DNA of 64,000 nucleotides from Methylorubrum thiocyanatum. GTDB lineage: Bacteria; Pseudomonadota; Alphaproteobacteria; Rhizobiales; Beijerinckiaceae. This document shows positions 24,028 through 33,658 of the stretch, piece by piece. The stretch spans positions 181,562 to 245,561 of the forward strand of contig JACJIB010000009.1 in NCBI GenBank assembly GCA_014138645.1, written 5' to 3'. Position 1 is the first letter of the stretch, and the number at the start of each line of letters is the position of its first letter. The notes beneath the pieces were generated by a model. The model did no database searches and was not told where the DNA came from. It saw only the letters and a list, made by a program, of their open reading frames with translations. The translations under genes and the position numbers were made by a program.

Positions 24028-25386
24028 ATGACGCAGGAGCACGGCTCCGGGGGGCTGGCGGCCGCACTCGCCGCGCTCTCGACCGTCGAGACCCTGGAGA
24101 CCTTCGGCCGGGTCACGGCGATCCGCGGCCTTCTGGTCGAGGTGGCCGGGCCGGTCTCGGCCATGCGGCTCGGCGGCCGCATCGACGTGGTGGTCGAGGG
24201 CGGCCATGGCGCCGCGACCGCGACGGTGCCGTGCGAGGTGATCGGCTTTGCCGGCGACCGGGCGCTCGCCATGCCGTTCGGCTCCCTGGAGGGCGTGCGG
24301 CGGGGCTGTCCGGCCCTGGTGCGCGACGAGGCGGCCGGCGCGATCCGCCCCTCCGCCGCATGGCTCGGGCGCACCGTCGATGCCCTGGGGCGGCCGATCG
24401 ACGGACTGGGGCCGCTGCCGCAGGGGCCGGCGATCTATCCCCTGCGCGCCGATCCGCCCCCGGCGCATGGACGCCGGCGCGTCGGGCCCCCGCTCGATCT
24501 CGGGGTTCGCTGCATCAACACCTTTCTCACCATGTGCCGTGGGCAGCGCATGGGCATCTTCGCCGGCTCCGGCGTCGGCAAATCGGTGCTGCTCTCCATG
24601 CTCGCCCGCTACACCGCCGCCGACGTGGCGGTGATCGGGCTGGTGGGCGAGCGCGGGCGCGAGGTGCAGGAATTCCTGCAGGACGATCTCGGCGCGGCGG
24701 GTCTCGCCCGCTCGGTCGTGGTGGTGGCGACCTCCGACGAGCCGGTGCTGATGCGCCGCAACGCTGCCTACGTCACGCTCGCCATCGCCGAGTATTTTCG
24801 CGATCAGGGCGCGCAGGTGCTGTGCATGATCGACTCGATCACGCGGTTTGCCATGGCCCAGCGCGATATCGGCCTGGCCGGCGGCGAGCCGCCCACCGCC
24901 AAGGGCTACACGCCCACCGTCTTCTCCGAACTGCCGCGTCTTCTCGAGCGGGCGGGGCCCGGGGTGGGGGAGGGGGCGATCTCCGGCCTGTTCACGGTGC
25001 TGGTGGAGGGTGACGACCACAACGAGCCGGTGGCGGACGCCGTGCGCGGCATCCTCGACGGTCACATCGTGATGGAGCGGCGCATCGCCGAGCAGGGGCG
25101 CTACCCGGCGATCAACGTGCTGCGCTCGGTCTCGCGCACCATGCCGCGGGCCTGCGACCCGGCCCACCTCCCGACGGTGCGCCGGGCGCGGAAGGTGCTG
25201 GCGACCTATGCCGACATGGAGGAGTTGATCCGGCTCGGCGCCTACCGCGCCGGCTCGTCGCCGGAGGTGGACGAGGCGGTGGCCCTGATGCCCGATCTGA
25301 CGGCTTTTCTGGGGCAGGGTAAGGAAGAAGCAACCTCCATCGGCGAGGGTTATGCCCGGTTGGCCGCCATCGTCGGCGGCGGGTGA
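24028..25386 (+). CDS. fliI: Flagellar export ATPase FliI
   Basis: A 452-residue cytoplasmic ATPase that powers and organises export of flagellar subunits. It is homologous to the F1 beta subunit. Walker A is [17 protein letters not shown] (near 174), Walker [13 protein letters not shown] (near 265). The FliI/SctN-specific [20 protein letters not shown] and [20 protein letters not shown]-like segment ([20 protein letters not shown]) follow. The start at 24028 has GAGGTCGAGGGCGA upstream. It precedes fliJ by 92 bases and is divergent from ctrA, an arrangement typical of Rhizobiales. GGTTAACG close upstream suggests CtrA control. Confidence 0.95.
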   Translation: MTQEHGSGGLAAALAALSTVETLETFGRVTAIRGLLVEVAGPVSAMRLGGRIDVVVEGGHGAATATVPCEVIGFAGDRALAMPFGSLEGVRRGCPALVRDEAAGAIRPSAAWLGRTVDALGRPIDGLGPLPQGPAIYPLRADPPPAHGRRRVGPPLDLGVRCINTFLTMCRGQRMGIFAGSGVGKSVLLSMLARYTAADVAVIGLVGERGREVQEFLQDDLGAAGLARSVVVVATSDEPVLMRRNAAYVTLAIAEYFRDQGAQVLCMIDSITRFAMAQRDIGLAGGEPPTAKGYTPTVFSELPRLLERAGPGVGEGAISGLFTVLVEGDDHNEPVADAVRGILDGHIVMERRIAEQGRYPAINVLRSVSRTMPRACDPAHLPTVRRARKVLATYADMEELIRLGAYRAGSSPEVDEAVALMPDLTAFLGQGKEEATSIGEGYARLAAIVGGG

Positions 25387-25478
25387 GGCGGCTTCGAAAG
25401 CGCGTCGGGTGACGATCCGAGAGGATCGCCGCGCCGATCGGGCCGCTTTCCAGCGTAGCGTGGAGTGGATGGCCCGAC

Positions 25479-25883
25479 ATGAAATCGCGTGACACGCTGA
25501 TCCGGCTGCGTCGGTTCCAGGTGGACGAGAAGCGCCGCCGGGTCGCCCAGATCGAGATGATGATGGCCGACTTCAACCGGATGGCGGCCGAGCTCGACCG
25601 CGAGGTTGCCCAGGAGGAGGCCCGCGCCGGAATCTCCGACCCGGCCCATTTCGCCTATCCGACCTATGCCCGCGCCGCGACCGGCCGCCGGGACAACATG
25701 CGCCAGTCGGCCGCCGCCCTGGAGGGCCAGCTCGCCGAGGCCAAGGCCGAGCTGGGCGAGGCGTTCGAGGAGCTGAAGAAGGTCGAGATCCTGGAGGATC
25801 GCGAGCGCTCCGCCGAGCGCGCCGCCGAGGCCGCTCGCGAGCAGGCCGAGATGGACGCGATCGGGCTGCGCGCCCGGGCCTGA
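25479..25883 (+). CDS. fliJ: Flagellar export chaperone FliJ
   Basis: A 134-residue, almost entirely helical protein (MKSRDTLIRLRRFQVDEKRR, QIEMMMADFNRMAAELDREV, and a long Glu/Ala/Arg-rich C-terminal coiled coil). FliJ is the stalk of the export ATPase. It enters the FliI hexamer like the gamma subunit of F1 and escorts chaperones to FlhA. Sequence conservation in FliJ is low, so the call rests on length, coiled-coil character, the Arg-rich N-terminus and position right after fliI. Confidence 0.88.
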   Translation: MKSRDTLIRLRRFQVDEKRRRVAQIEMMMADFNRMAAELDREVAQEEARAGISDPAHFAYPTYARAATGRRDNMRQSAAALEGQLAEAKAELGEAFEELKKVEILEDRERSAERAAEAAREQAEMDAIGLRARA

Positions 25884-26109
25884 GGGGCGGGCGGCCTTCG
25901 AGCCGGCGGCGCCCTTGCCGCCGGCATGCTCCGATGCACCAGCCTCGCCCGTCACGGGACCGTGGACCGGTCCATCGTGCGGCTGGGTCCGCGGGCTCGG
26001 GCGGGGTCACGCCGGTTTCCGGGCGGAACCGCGAACGGGCAACGGTGTTTTAACCCATGTGATCGGCGCGGGAGCGTGGCTGCGCGCTCGGCTTGCTCAT
26101 GGGTGCGAC

Positions 26110-26601
26110 ATGCCGCGACGCGGATTTACGATCGTCCTTACGGCTTTGGCGCTCGGGCTCATCCCCTCTGCAGCATTCGCGCAGAACGTCATCGCGTTGA
26201 ACGGGGATGGGCCGTCGGCAAGCGGGCTCCTGCCGGGCCGCGTCGGCGATCAGGTGATCCTCCTCGGGCCGGCCGCCGGGTCGCGCGCCGTGGTGGCCCA
26301 GACCCTCGTGACGCCGAACGGAACCGCCCCGGTCCCGAACGTGAACGACTGCACCTTCATCCGCGATCCGATCGCCTTGCGCGACTGCATCAACCTCTAC
26401 GAAGGTCAGCGCTTGGCCCCGGGGCCCCGCCTCAGCGAGCCGCGCACCAACGTCGTCACCGACGAGCGGCTGATCGATGCGGCGGGCCCGATCCCGGGAT
26501 CCGCAGGAGATCCGTCGGGTGGCGGTCGGGACCGGATCAATCCCACGGATCTGAAACGATCCGACGGCGCCTACATCGAGCAGGTCACTCCCCGGCGCTA
26601 G
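26110..26601 (+). CDS. Secreted unknown protein
   Basis: A 163-residue protein with a clear signal peptide (MPRRGFTIVLTALALGLIPS, cut after AAFAQ). The mature part is polar, with one Cys pair (NDCTFIRDPIALRDCINLYE) that could form a disulfide, and a flexible Gly/Pro/Asp-rich end (GSAGDPSGGGRDRINPTDL). No family recognised. It lies downstream of fliJ with 226 bases between and may be separate. The frame is open for 65 codons upstream, but that stretch lacks protein character. Confidence 0.7.
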   Translation: MPRRGFTIVLTALALGLIPSAAFAQNVIALNGDGPSASGLLPGRVGDQVILLGPAAGSRAVVAQTLVTPNGTAPVPNVNDCTFIRDPIALRDCINLYEGQRLAPGPRLSEPRTNVVTDERLIDAAGPIPGSAGDPSGGGRDRINPTDLKRSDGAYIEQVTPRR

Positions 26602-26810
26602 ATCCTCGCTCGCCCCGTTGAAAGCCCGTCCTCGCAACGTGGATCTTGGCCGGGCGCCGCAAATCAGTCGCGGCGTCCGTCTTCGGCATGAAACCGTCAT
26701 GATCGGTCGGCAAGAGCCGGGCGGATCGGAGACGGTCGCCTCGGTTCCGCTTGCGGTGCGCGCGGTCGTGGCGCAGGAGAGACCGCTCCCGAGAGAGGCG
26801 GCCGGCATCC

Positions 26811-27863
26811 ATGAAAAAAGTCAGTGAAATCGTCTGGGGCCTGATCGGCCTCGCCGCGGTGGCGGTGTCCTGCTACCTGCTCTGGGGCGAGTTGAAGAAC
26901 CTCTCCTGGGCGAGCATCGAGGCGGCCTTCGCCGCCATCCCGCTCCACCACTTCCTGCTCGCAGCCGTCTCCACCCTCGTCGCCTACGCCGCGCTCGCTT
27001 GGTACGATCGGATCGCGCTGCTGCATCTGGGCGTGCGCCACATCTCGTGGCTGTTCGTGTCCCTGTGCTCGTTCACGACCTACGCGCTCTCGCACAATAT
27101 CGGCGCCTCGGTCTTCTCCGGCGCGCTGGTTCGCTACCGGGCCTACACCTCGAAGGGGCTGTCGGCGGCGCAGGTCGCGGTGCTGGTGGCCCTGTGCTCC
27201 TTCACCTTCGGCCTCGGCACGATCCTGCTCGGCGGCTTCGTGCTGGTCTATGATCCGGTCCTGCTCGCGCGGCTCGACAACCTGCTGCCGGCGGCGCTGA
27301 CCAACCCGGCGACCTCGCGGCTCGTCGGCTTCGGCCTGCTCGCCTTCGTCGCGCTCTATGTCATCGGTTCGGTGCTGCGCTTCCGCCCGCTGACGATCCG
27401 CAACTTCAAGATCGAGTATCCGCGCCCCGGCATCATGGTGCGCCAGCTCATCGCGGCGCCGCTGGAGCTGCTGGGTGCGGCGGGCATCATATACTTCGCC
27501 CTGCCGGATGCCCTGAATCCCGGCTTCATCGCGGTGCTCGGCATCTTCCTCGCCTCGTTCTCGGTCGCGCTCGCCTCGCACGCGCCGGGCGGGCTCGGGG
27601 TGTTCGAACTCGTGTTCTTCACCGCCATGCAGCTTCAGACCGATGCCGAGAAGGCGCCGGTTCTCGCCGCGGTGCTGATCTTCCGCCTGTTCTACCTGCT
27701 CATCCCCTTCGCCGTGGCCATCGTCGTGGTGCTGCTGTTCGAGCGCTCCCGCCTCTCCAACGCCCTCGGCAAGGACGCCAAGCCGGCGGCCGAGCCGCCT
27801 CTGGTCGCGCCCGGCCTCGACAACCACGTGATCGAGAAGCGTCTGGAGAAGAAGGCGGTCTGA
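26811..27863 (+). CDS. YbhN/UPF0104-type integral membrane protein (LPG synthase TM family)
   Basis: A 350-residue protein with about eight membrane spans, for example VSEIVWGLIGLAAVAVSCYL, FLLAAVSTLVAYAALAWYD, VAVLVALCSFTFGLGTILLG and the last near LFYLLIPFAVAIVVVLLF. Family motifs include the early Tyr-Asp (AWYDRIAL), SHNIGASVFSGALVRYRAY, and ASHAPGGLGVFELVFF, the conserved PGGLG loop. It matches the transmembrane half of lysyl-phosphatidylglycerol synthases (flippase region) without the catalytic domain. A role in lipid or hopanoid movement is possible. Start ATG 26811, with GAGAGAGGCG upstream. Confidence 0.88.
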   Translation: MKKVSEIVWGLIGLAAVAVSCYLLWGELKNLSWASIEAAFAAIPLHHFLLAAVSTLVAYAALAWYDRIALLHLGVRHISWLFVSLCSFTTYALSHNIGASVFSGALVRYRAYTSKGLSAAQVAVLVALCSFTFGLGTILLGGFVLVYDPVLLARLDNLLPAALTNPATSRLVGFGLLAFVALYVIGSVLRFRPLTIRNFKIEYPRPGIMVRQLIAAPLELLGAAGIIYFALPDALNPGFIAVLGIFLASFSVALASHAPGGLGVFELVFFTAMQLQTDAEKAPVLAAVLIFRLFYLLIPFAVAIVVVLLFERSRLSNALGKDAKPAAEPPLVAPGLDNHVIEKRLEKKAV

Positions 27864-27885
27864 GCCGCCCTCGTCTGAGTCTTGG

Positions 27886-27913
27886 CGGCGGCCGCTCCCC
27901 GGAGCGGCCGCCG
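27886..27913 (+). terminator. GC-rich hairpin after the YbhN-like gene
   Basis: A 13-base perfect inverted repeat (CGGCGGCCGCTCC and its complement) separated by two bases, 22 bases past the stop. It has little T-run, so it may act as an mRNA stabiliser or attenuator rather than a strong terminator. Confidence 0.55.
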
Positions 27914-28083
27914 TCTGCGTTGAAGACCCCTCCAATCGGTTCCCGGCACATTTCGTCGCAGTGACGGCCGGCCCTGCAATCCTTACGTCACGCCGCTTCG
28001 GTGGATGAACGGGACGCGCGGGTTTGCCGGCCCTTCACGAACGGTTAAGCTTCGGCGAAATGGGGAGCCGCTCCGGCTCCCGG

Positions 28084-28233
28084 ATGGATATCATGGCTTC
28101 GATCAAGATTCGGGTCGCCGAGGACGGCACCTGTTCGATCTGCAAGGACGGCACGATCATCAGCAGCGGGCTCACGCGCTCACAGGCCGACCAGCTGGTC
28201 GCCGTCCTGCGCGCCATCGAGGGCCACGCCTGA
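28084..28233 (+). CDS. Small unknown protein with a CxxC motif
   Basis: A 49-residue protein, MDIMASIKIRVAEDGTCSIC, then KDGTIISSGLTRSQADQLVA and VLRAIEGHA. A short beta strand pair with the C-x2-C (TCSICKDG) is followed by a helix. It resembles a mini zinc-ribbon half, or a fold that dimerises. The frame is open from 28024, but the upstream residues (SRSGSR) look non-coding. ATG 28093 is an alternative start. TTAAGCTT upstream may belong to its promoter. It is followed by a strong terminator. Confidence 0.55.
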   Translation: MDIMASIKIRVAEDGTCSICKDGTIISSGLTRSQADQLVAVLRAIEGHA

Positions 28234-28314
28234 ACGGCTGACGATCCCGGGCGGCCCCACGCTCCTTCAGGCGAGGCCGGTTCCCCGGGAGCATGGACCG
28301 CGATCAGAAATAAC

Positions 28315-28358
28315 AGAGCCGAGCCCGTCCTCTCCGTGAGGTCGGGCTCGGCTCTTTT
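28315..28358. terminator. Bidirectional terminator between the small gene and the chemoreceptor
   Basis: A 13-base perfect stem (AGAGCCGAGCCCG / CGGGCTCGGCTCT) contains an inner CCTC/GAGG helix and is followed by TTTT on the plus strand. It separates two convergent genes. Confidence 0.85.
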
Positions 28359-28389
28359 CGTGGCGCCAGGATGGCTCCCGGGTGGCGCT

Positions 28390-30066
28390 TCAGGCGGCCC
28401 GTACCGTCTCCAGGAAGCGGCGGACCTCGCTGCGCAGGTGATCGGATTGCTGGGACAGCTCCGAGGCCGCGCCGAGCACCTGAGCGGCGGCCGCTCCGGT
28501 CTCTTCCGAGGCGTGGGCGACGCCGGCGATGTTGTGCGTGACCTCGCTGGTGCCGGTCGCGGCCTGGGCCACGTTGCGCACGATCTCCTGGGTCGCCGCG
28601 CTCTGTTGCTCGACCGCCGCCGCGATCGAGGCGGAGACGCTGCTGATCTCGCCGATCCGCCCGGCGATGTCGCCGATCGCGCCCACCGCGGTGCCGGTCG
28701 AGCGCTGGATGCGGGCGATCTGGTCCGAAATGTCGGTGGTCGCCCGCGCCGTCTGGCTCGCCAATTCCTTCACCTCCGCCGCGACCACGGCGAAGCCGCG
28801 GCCGGCTTCGCCGGCCCGCGCCGCCTCGATCGTGGCGTTGAGCGCCAGCAGGTTGGTCTGGCCGGCGATGTCCGAGATCATCGCCACGACGTCGCCGATG
28901 CGGGCGGCGGCCTCACTCAGGTCCCGCACGAGTTGTCCGGTCTGGCCGGCCTCCGCGACGGCGCTGCGCGACAGGGCGGCCGAGCCATCCACCTGCCGGC
29001 CGATCTCCTGGACCGACGTGCCCAGCTCCTCGGCGGCGGCGGCCACGGTGTTGACGTTCGTGGTCGCCTCCTCGGCCGCCGCGGCGACGGCGGTCGATTG
29101 GCTGGCGGTCTGGTTCGCGGTCCCGGCGAGCCCCTGCGCCGTCGATTGCAGTTGCGAGGCGGCGCCGCCGATGGTGGTGACGATGCCGGTGATCGTGCCT
29201 TCGAAGTTCTGGATCAGATCGTTGAGCCGCTCGGCCCGCTGCATCTTGAGCGCTTGGTCGGCATCCTGCACCCCCTGCAGCCGTTCGCGCTCGACGGCGT
29301 TGTCGCGGAAGACCGCCACGGCGCGGGCCATCGCGCCGACCTCGTCGTTGCGCTTCGCCTCGGGCAGGGCGATGTCGGTACGCCCCTCGGCCAGCCGGCC
29401 CATCGTGGCCCTCAGGGCGTTCATCGGGCGCACGATCGAGCGGATGATCGCCCAGGAGGTGAGGCCGAGAACGATGAGGATGCCGAGGGCGATGGCGCCG
29501 AGGCGCTCGATCTGCTCCCACAGCGTCGCTTTCAGGTCGTCGATATGGACGCCTGTGCCGATGTAGAGGCCCCACGGCGCGTAGTATCGGAACAAGCCGA
29601 GCTTGGCCGTCGCCTCCGCCTCCGGTGTCCGCTTCCACGTGTAGACCACCGAGGCGACGCCGTCGCGCATGGCACGCGGCAGCACCTCGGCGATGAAGGC
29701 GAAACCGGTCGTGTCCTTGAGGTCGGCGAAGCTCTGGCCGATGAAGGTCGGGGTGACATGGGCGACCACGATGATGTTTCGGTCGTAGACGAAGAGGTAG
29801 CCGTCTTTGCCGTGCCGCATCGACGCCACGGCGGCATAGGCCGCCTTCCGTCCCTCGGCCTCCGTCAACTCGCCCTTCTCGACACGCTGACGGTGATGAT
29901 CGATCAGGTTGACCGCCGATTCCGTCATCAAGCTCAGGCGGTTCAGACGCTGCGCATACATCGCGTCGTACTGGTAGGTCAGCGCGACGGCGCAGATGGC
30001 CACGAGGCTCAGAGCGGCCAGCGCCACGAGAGCGTAGAGCTTCCTCGGGATATCGAAGCGGAACAT
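28390..30066 (-). CDS. Methyl-accepting chemotaxis protein with sCache_2-type sensor
   Basis: A 558-residue membrane chemoreceptor. TM1 ([20 protein letters not shown]), a periplasmic Cache-type domain at about 35-185 ([39 protein letters not shown]), TM2 ([20 protein letters not shown]), HAMP ([20 protein letters not shown]), then the methyl-accepting signalling domain. That domain has the hairpin tip [20 protein letters not shown] and [20 protein letters not shown]. No C-terminal CheR-binding pentapeptide. Ligands of this sensor class are usually small organic acids, but the ligand here is not known. Start ATG 30066, with GGGGGTGG upstream. A GTG two codons earlier is possible. TTAAC near 30140 could be a CtrA half site. 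Confidence 0.93.
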   Translation of the reverse strand: MFRFDIPRKLYALVALAALSLVAICAVALTYQYDAMYAQRLNRLSLMTESAVNLIDHHRQRVEKGELTEAEGRKAAYAAVASMRHGKDGYLFVYDRNIIVVAHVTPTFIGQSFADLKDTTGFAFIAEVLPRAMRDGVASVVYTWKRTPEAEATAKLGLFRYYAPWGLYIGTGVHIDDLKATLWEQIERLGAIALGILIVLGLTSWAIIRSIVRPMNALRATMGRLAEGRTDIALPEAKRNDEVGAMARAVAVFRDNAVERERLQGVQDADQALKMQRAERLNDLIQNFEGTITGIVTTIGGAASQLQSTAQGLAGTANQTASQSTAVAAAAEEATTNVNTVAAAAEELGTSVQEIGRQVDGSAALSRSAVAEAGQTGQLVRDLSEAAARIGDVVAMISDIAGQTNLLALNATIEAARAGEAGRGFAVVAAEVKELASQTARATTDISDQIARIQRSTGTAVGAIGDIAGRIGEISSVSASIAAAVEQQSAATQEIVRNVAQAATGTSEVTHNIAGVAHASEETGAAAAQVLGAASELSQQSDHLRSEVRRFLETVRAA

Positions 30067-30206
30067 GACCACCCCCGTGACGCCCTCGCAAACGGGTGCT
30101 TGTCGTCGGGCAACGTGGGGTTGATAGCCTACCTTTGTTAATGAACTTCGCGATGATGTCCCGGCGAGCGTGACGTCGGGACGATTTCGGCCCCGACGTC
30201 AGAGCC

Positions 30207-32351
30207 TTACACCGATCCGACCGTTCGCAGGCGCGCGCGGGGATGGATCTCCGCCTGGCTCATCACCGGGGTTTCGCGGCGGAAGCGCTCGATGATCGAC
30301 CGCACGAACGGCCGGGCCTGGACCGAGGTGACGAGCACCGGCATCTCGCCCATCCGCGCCGCCTGTTCGAAGCGGTCGCGCACCGTGTTGACGAACTCCG
30401 TCAGCCGGGAGGGCTGCATCGCGAGGTAGCGTTCCTCACGCTCTCCGACGATCGATTCGAGGAAGGCCTGCTCCCAGGCGGGCGACAGGGTGATGATCGG
30501 CAGCGTGCCGTCCGGGCCCTGGTACTGCGCACAGATCTGCCGGCCGAGGCGGGCGCGGACATGCTCGACGATGTCGCGCGGGTTCTTCACGTGGCCGGCG
30601 ACCTCGGCGATGCCCTCGACGATGGAGCCGAGGTCGCGCACCGAGACCCGCTCGGCGAGCAGCAATTGCAGCACCCGCTGGATGCCGGTGGTGGCGATCT
30701 GCGAGGGCACCACCTCCTTGAGCAGTTCGGTGTGCTCCTTGGGCAGCTCGCGCAGCAGCTTCTGCACCTCGACGTGGTTCAGTAGCTCCGAGACATGGGC
30801 CTTGATGAGCTCGGTCAGGTGCGTCGAGATCACGGTGGCCGCATCGACCACGGTGTAGCCCTTGAGCTGGGCCTGATCCCGCAGGCCGGCATCGACCCAG
30901 GTCGCGGGGAGGCCGAAGGTCGGCTCCAAGAGGTGCTGGCCGGGGAGCTGCACCTGCCCGCCCATCGGATCCATCGCCATGAACTGGCCGGGAAACACCT
31001 GCCCGGTGCCGGCCTCGATCTCCTTGACCCGCACGACGTAGGTGTTGGCCTCGAGATTGACGTTGTCGAGGATGCGCACCGACGGCATCACGATGCCGAG
31101 TTCCGAGGCGAGCTGGCGGCGCAGGGCCTTGATCTGGTCGGTGAGCCGGTCCTGGCCCTCGCCGTTGACGAGGGCCAGCAGCGCGTAGCCCATCTCCAGC
31201 TTGAGGTCGTCGAGCTTGAGAAGATCGGTGACGGTCTCCTCGCCCGGCGCCGCGCCGGGGGCGGCGTCGGCGCCGGGCGTGCCTTCGGCGGCCGCCGGCG
31301 GGTTTTCGCGCTGGGTCTTGGCGATGCGCCACGCCGCGTAGCCGGAGGCGCCGCCGAGCGCGAGGAAGGGCAGCATCGGCATGCCGGGCAGGAGCGCGAT
31401 CAGGATCATGACGCCCGCCGACATGCCCAGGGCCTTGGGATAGTTCGCCATCTGCTTGCCGAGCGCCTTGTCGGCGGCGCCCTTCACGCCGGCCTTCGAG
31501 ACGAGGATGCCGGCCGCCGTCGAGACGATCAGCGCCGGCACCTGTGAGGCCAGCCCGTCGCCGATGGTGAGCAGGGTGTAGGTCTTGGCCGCTTCCGCGA
31601 AGCCCAGACCCTGCTGGGCGACGCCGATGATGATGCCGCCCACCACGTTGATGCCGGTGATGAGCAGCGCCGCCACCGCGTCGCCGCGCACAAATTTCGA
31701 GGCACCGTCCATGGCGCCGAAGAACGAGGATTCCTCCTCGAGCGCGGAGCGCCGGGCCTTGGCCGCCTTCTCGTCGATCAGGCCGGCGGAGAGGTCGGCA
31801 TCGATCGCCATCTGCTTGCCGGGCATGGCATCGAGGGTGAAGCGCGCCGCCACCTCGGCGATGCGGCCCGAGCCCTTCGTGATGACGACGAAGTTCACGA
31901 TGATCAGGATCGCGAAGACGATGATCCCGATCACGAAGTTGCCGCCCATCACGAAGTGCCCGAAGGCCTCGATGACGTGGCCGGCCGCCGCCGTCCCCTC
32001 GTGGCCGTGGCCGAGGATCAGCCGGGTCGAGGCGAGGTTGAGCGCCAGCCGCAGCATGGTCGCGATGAGAAGCAGCGTCGGGAAGACGGTGAATTCAAGC
32101 GGGTTGTCGATGAACAGCCCCGTCATCATGATCAGGACCGACATGATGATCGACACGGCCAGCAGCAGGTCGAGCAGGAAGGCCGGCAGCGGGAAGATCA
32201 GCACCACGAGGATGCCCATCACCGCGGTGGCGAAGAACAGGTCCGAGCGCTTCGACAGCGCCTGGAGGCTCGATCGATCCGGCATGCGCAGGGACGACAG
32301 GCCGCCGAGCCCGCCTGCTCCCGCTGGAACGGCCTTGGCCGCTTCGCTCAT
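30207..32351 (-). CDS. flhA: Flagellar export gate protein FlhA
   Basis: A 714-residue inner-membrane export-gate subunit. Eight N-terminal spans contain MGILVVLIFPLPAFLLDLLL, FTVFPTLLLIATMLRLALNL (the family signature) and the FHIPEP-type loop GRIAEVAARFTLDAMPGKQM. The cytosolic C-terminal domain, after a Pro/Ala linker (ENPPAAAEGTPGADAAPGAA), forms the nonameric ring that binds chaperones and FliJ (MGYALLALVNGEGQDRLTDQ, PELTELLKE-like KEHTELLKEVVPSQ). MSEAAKAVPAG at 32351 is the likely start. ATG 32402 is in frame but adds an Arg-rich stretch. It is followed by no other flagellar gene. A CtrA-like box lies 77 bases upstream. Confidence 0.93.
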   Translation of the reverse strand: MSEAAKAVPAGAGGLGGLSSLRMPDRSSLQALSKRSDLFFATAVMGILVVLIFPLPAFLLDLLLAVSIIMSVLIMMTGLFIDNPLEFTVFPTLLLIATMLRLALNLASTRLILGHGHEGTAAAGHVIEAFGHFVMGGNFVIGIIVFAILIIVNFVVITKGSGRIAEVAARFTLDAMPGKQMAIDADLSAGLIDEKAAKARRSALEEESSFFGAMDGASKFVRGDAVAALLITGINVVGGIIIGVAQQGLGFAEAAKTYTLLTIGDGLASQVPALIVSTAAGILVSKAGVKGAADKALGKQMANYPKALGMSAGVMILIALLPGMPMLPFLALGGASGYAAWRIAKTQRENPPAAAEGTPGADAAPGAAPGEETVTDLLKLDDLKLEMGYALLALVNGEGQDRLTDQIKALRRQLASELGIVMPSVRILDNVNLEANTYVVRVKEIEAGTGQVFPGQFMAMDPMGGQVQLPGQHLLEPTFGLPATWVDAGLRDQAQLKGYTVVDAATVISTHLTELIKAHVSELLNHVEVQKLLRELPKEHTELLKEVVPSQIATTGIQRVLQLLLAERVSVRDLGSIVEGIAEVAGHVKNPRDIVEHVRARLGRQICAQYQGPDGTLPIITLSPAWEQAFLESIVGEREERYLAMQPSRLTEFVNTVRDRFEQAARMGEMPVLVTSVQARPFVRSIIERFRRETPVMSQAEIHPRARLRTVGSV

Positions 32352-32427
32352 CGCGCCGAATCCCCGAAGACGAATCGCACGGGGCATCCCGCGCATCCGC
32401 ACCCGGCAGGATTTGCCGGGTACAGGG

Positions 32428-32442
32428 TTAGCGAGGCGTTAA
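32428..32442 (-). promoter_or_regulatory. CtrA-like box upstream of flhA
   Basis: On the minus strand the sequence is TTAA-CGCCTCG-CTAA followed by CC. That is two half sites with exactly seven bases between them, one base off the CtrA consensus TTAA-N7-TTAA. It is well placed for control of flhA, a class II flagellar gene under CtrA in relatives. Confidence 0.55.
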
Positions 32443-32547
32443 CGCCGAGGCTGTTGCGGAACCTCGTCCCATGGCCGGCGCTTGGTCAGGCGTTCGGTCC
32501 GGTCGCGGGCCGGGACCGATGCAGACGAGTGTCACGCCGGGTTCTGA

Positions 32548-32856
32548 ATGATGCGCGCCCTTCCCCTTCTGTTCCTCGCCCTGCTCGCCTCGACGGCGGC
32601 CGGGGCCGCGCCGGAGCCCGCAGCGCCCGCCGTTGCCCCGGCGGAGCGGGCGCACGGGGCGGTCGGCGCGCGGCTCCAGCCCGGCGCCAACAGCTTCACC
32701 GAGGCGCAGGTGCGGGCCCGGCTCGCCGCGATGGGATTTTCCGAGATCGCCGACCTGCATCTCGACGGGCAGGGGATCTGGCGCGGGCGCGCGGGGCATG
32801 CGGGCCACACCCTGGCCGTCGGCATGGACTTCCGCGGCGAGGTCGCCGCCGAGTGA
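32548..32856 (+). CDS. Secreted small protein with PepSY-like domain
   Basis: A 102-residue protein. Signal peptide MMRALPLLFLALLASTAAGA is followed by a Pro/Ala linker and a PepSY_2-like fold: SFTEAQVRARLAAMGFSEIA, DLHLDGQGIWRGRA, and VGMDFRGEVAAE. PepSY domains bind or restrain peptidases in the envelope, so a modest inhibitor or sensor role is possible. Start ATG 32548 (32551 also possible). It is divergent from flhA. Confidence 0.75.
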   Translation: MMRALPLLFLALLASTAAGAAPEPAAPAVAPAERAHGAVGARLQPGANSFTEAQVRARLAAMGFSEIADLHLDGQGIWRGRAGHAGHTLAVGMDFRGEVAAE

Positions 32857-32913
32857 GGCGGGCCGGCGCGAGGATCGATCGGGCCGATACGAAGACAGAC
32901 GAGAGGAACGACC

Positions 32914-33636
32914 ATGGCAGCACGCGCCGTCACCGCCCTGTTCGACAGCCAGGAGGACGCTGCCCGCGTCATCGACCGGATCGAGGCGGCGGGTGTGCCG
33001 CACGCGGATATCGGCATCGTCTCCCTGAACGCCGCGGAGCGCTCCGCCGGTCCGACGATCGATGAGCCGGCCGGAGCGGCGGGCGGCCGGGAGAATCCGG
33101 CGCACTCGAGTCCGACACACGAGAGTTCGACGGCCGAAGGGGCCGGCGCGGGCGCGACGGTCGGCACCCTGCTCGGCGGCGGTGCGGGCCTGCTGGCGAG
33201 CCTGGGCCTTCTCGCCATTCCCGGTGCCGGCCCCGTGATCGCCGCGGGTTGGCTCGTCGCCGCCCTGTCCGGCGCCGGGGTGGGCGCGGCCGCGGGCGGC
33301 CTGATCGGCGCCCTGACCGGTGCGGGTCTGAGCGGGGCGGATGCCGAGACCTATGCCGAGGGCATCCGGCGCGGCGGCACCCTCGTCACCGTGCGGGCGG
33401 ACGGGGATGTCGCCGACCGCGTCATCGCGCTGATGCAGCGCGGCGGGGCGATCGATCTCGACGAGCGCGCCGAAGGCTGGCGGGCGCAGGGCTGGACCGG
33501 CGGGACCACGGGGGAGGTGCCCGCCACCGCGACGCCCGCGCCGGAGCCGGAGCCCGCCCTCGCGCCGGCGCCGGGCACGCCGGCCGATCCCACCGCTCCG
33601 CACCCGACCCGTCGCCCGCCCAGCGAGATCGCCTGA
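32914..33636 (+). CDS. GsiB/17M-like general stress domain protein with Gly zipper
   Basis: A 240-residue protein. The N-terminus (RAVTALFDSQEDAARVIDRI, AAGVPHADIGIVSLN) matches the general stress protein 17M-like domain found in heat and oxidative stress proteins. The centre (about 80-150) is a long Gly/Ala-rich hydrophobic hairpin (GAGAGATVGTLLGGGAGLLA, LVAALSGAGVGAAAGGLIGA), a glycine zipper likely to insert into membrane. Then EGIRRGGTLVTVRADGDVAD returns to the first fold. The tail is Pro/Glu/Ala repeats. GAGAGGAACG stands before the ATG. Probably a membrane-associated stress protein. Confidence 0.75.
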   Translation: MAARAVTALFDSQEDAARVIDRIEAAGVPHADIGIVSLNAAERSAGPTIDEPAGAAGGRENPAHSSPTHESSTAEGAGAGATVGTLLGGGAGLLASLGLLAIPGAGPVIAAGWLVAALSGAGVGAAAGGLIGALTGAGLSGADAETYAEGIRRGGTLVTVRADGDVADRVIALMQRGGAIDLDERAEGWRAQGWTGGTTGEVPATATPAPEPEPALAPAPGTPADPTAPHPTRRPPSEIA

Positions 33637-33658
33637 ACCCCGACGCCTGCCGGGAGCG

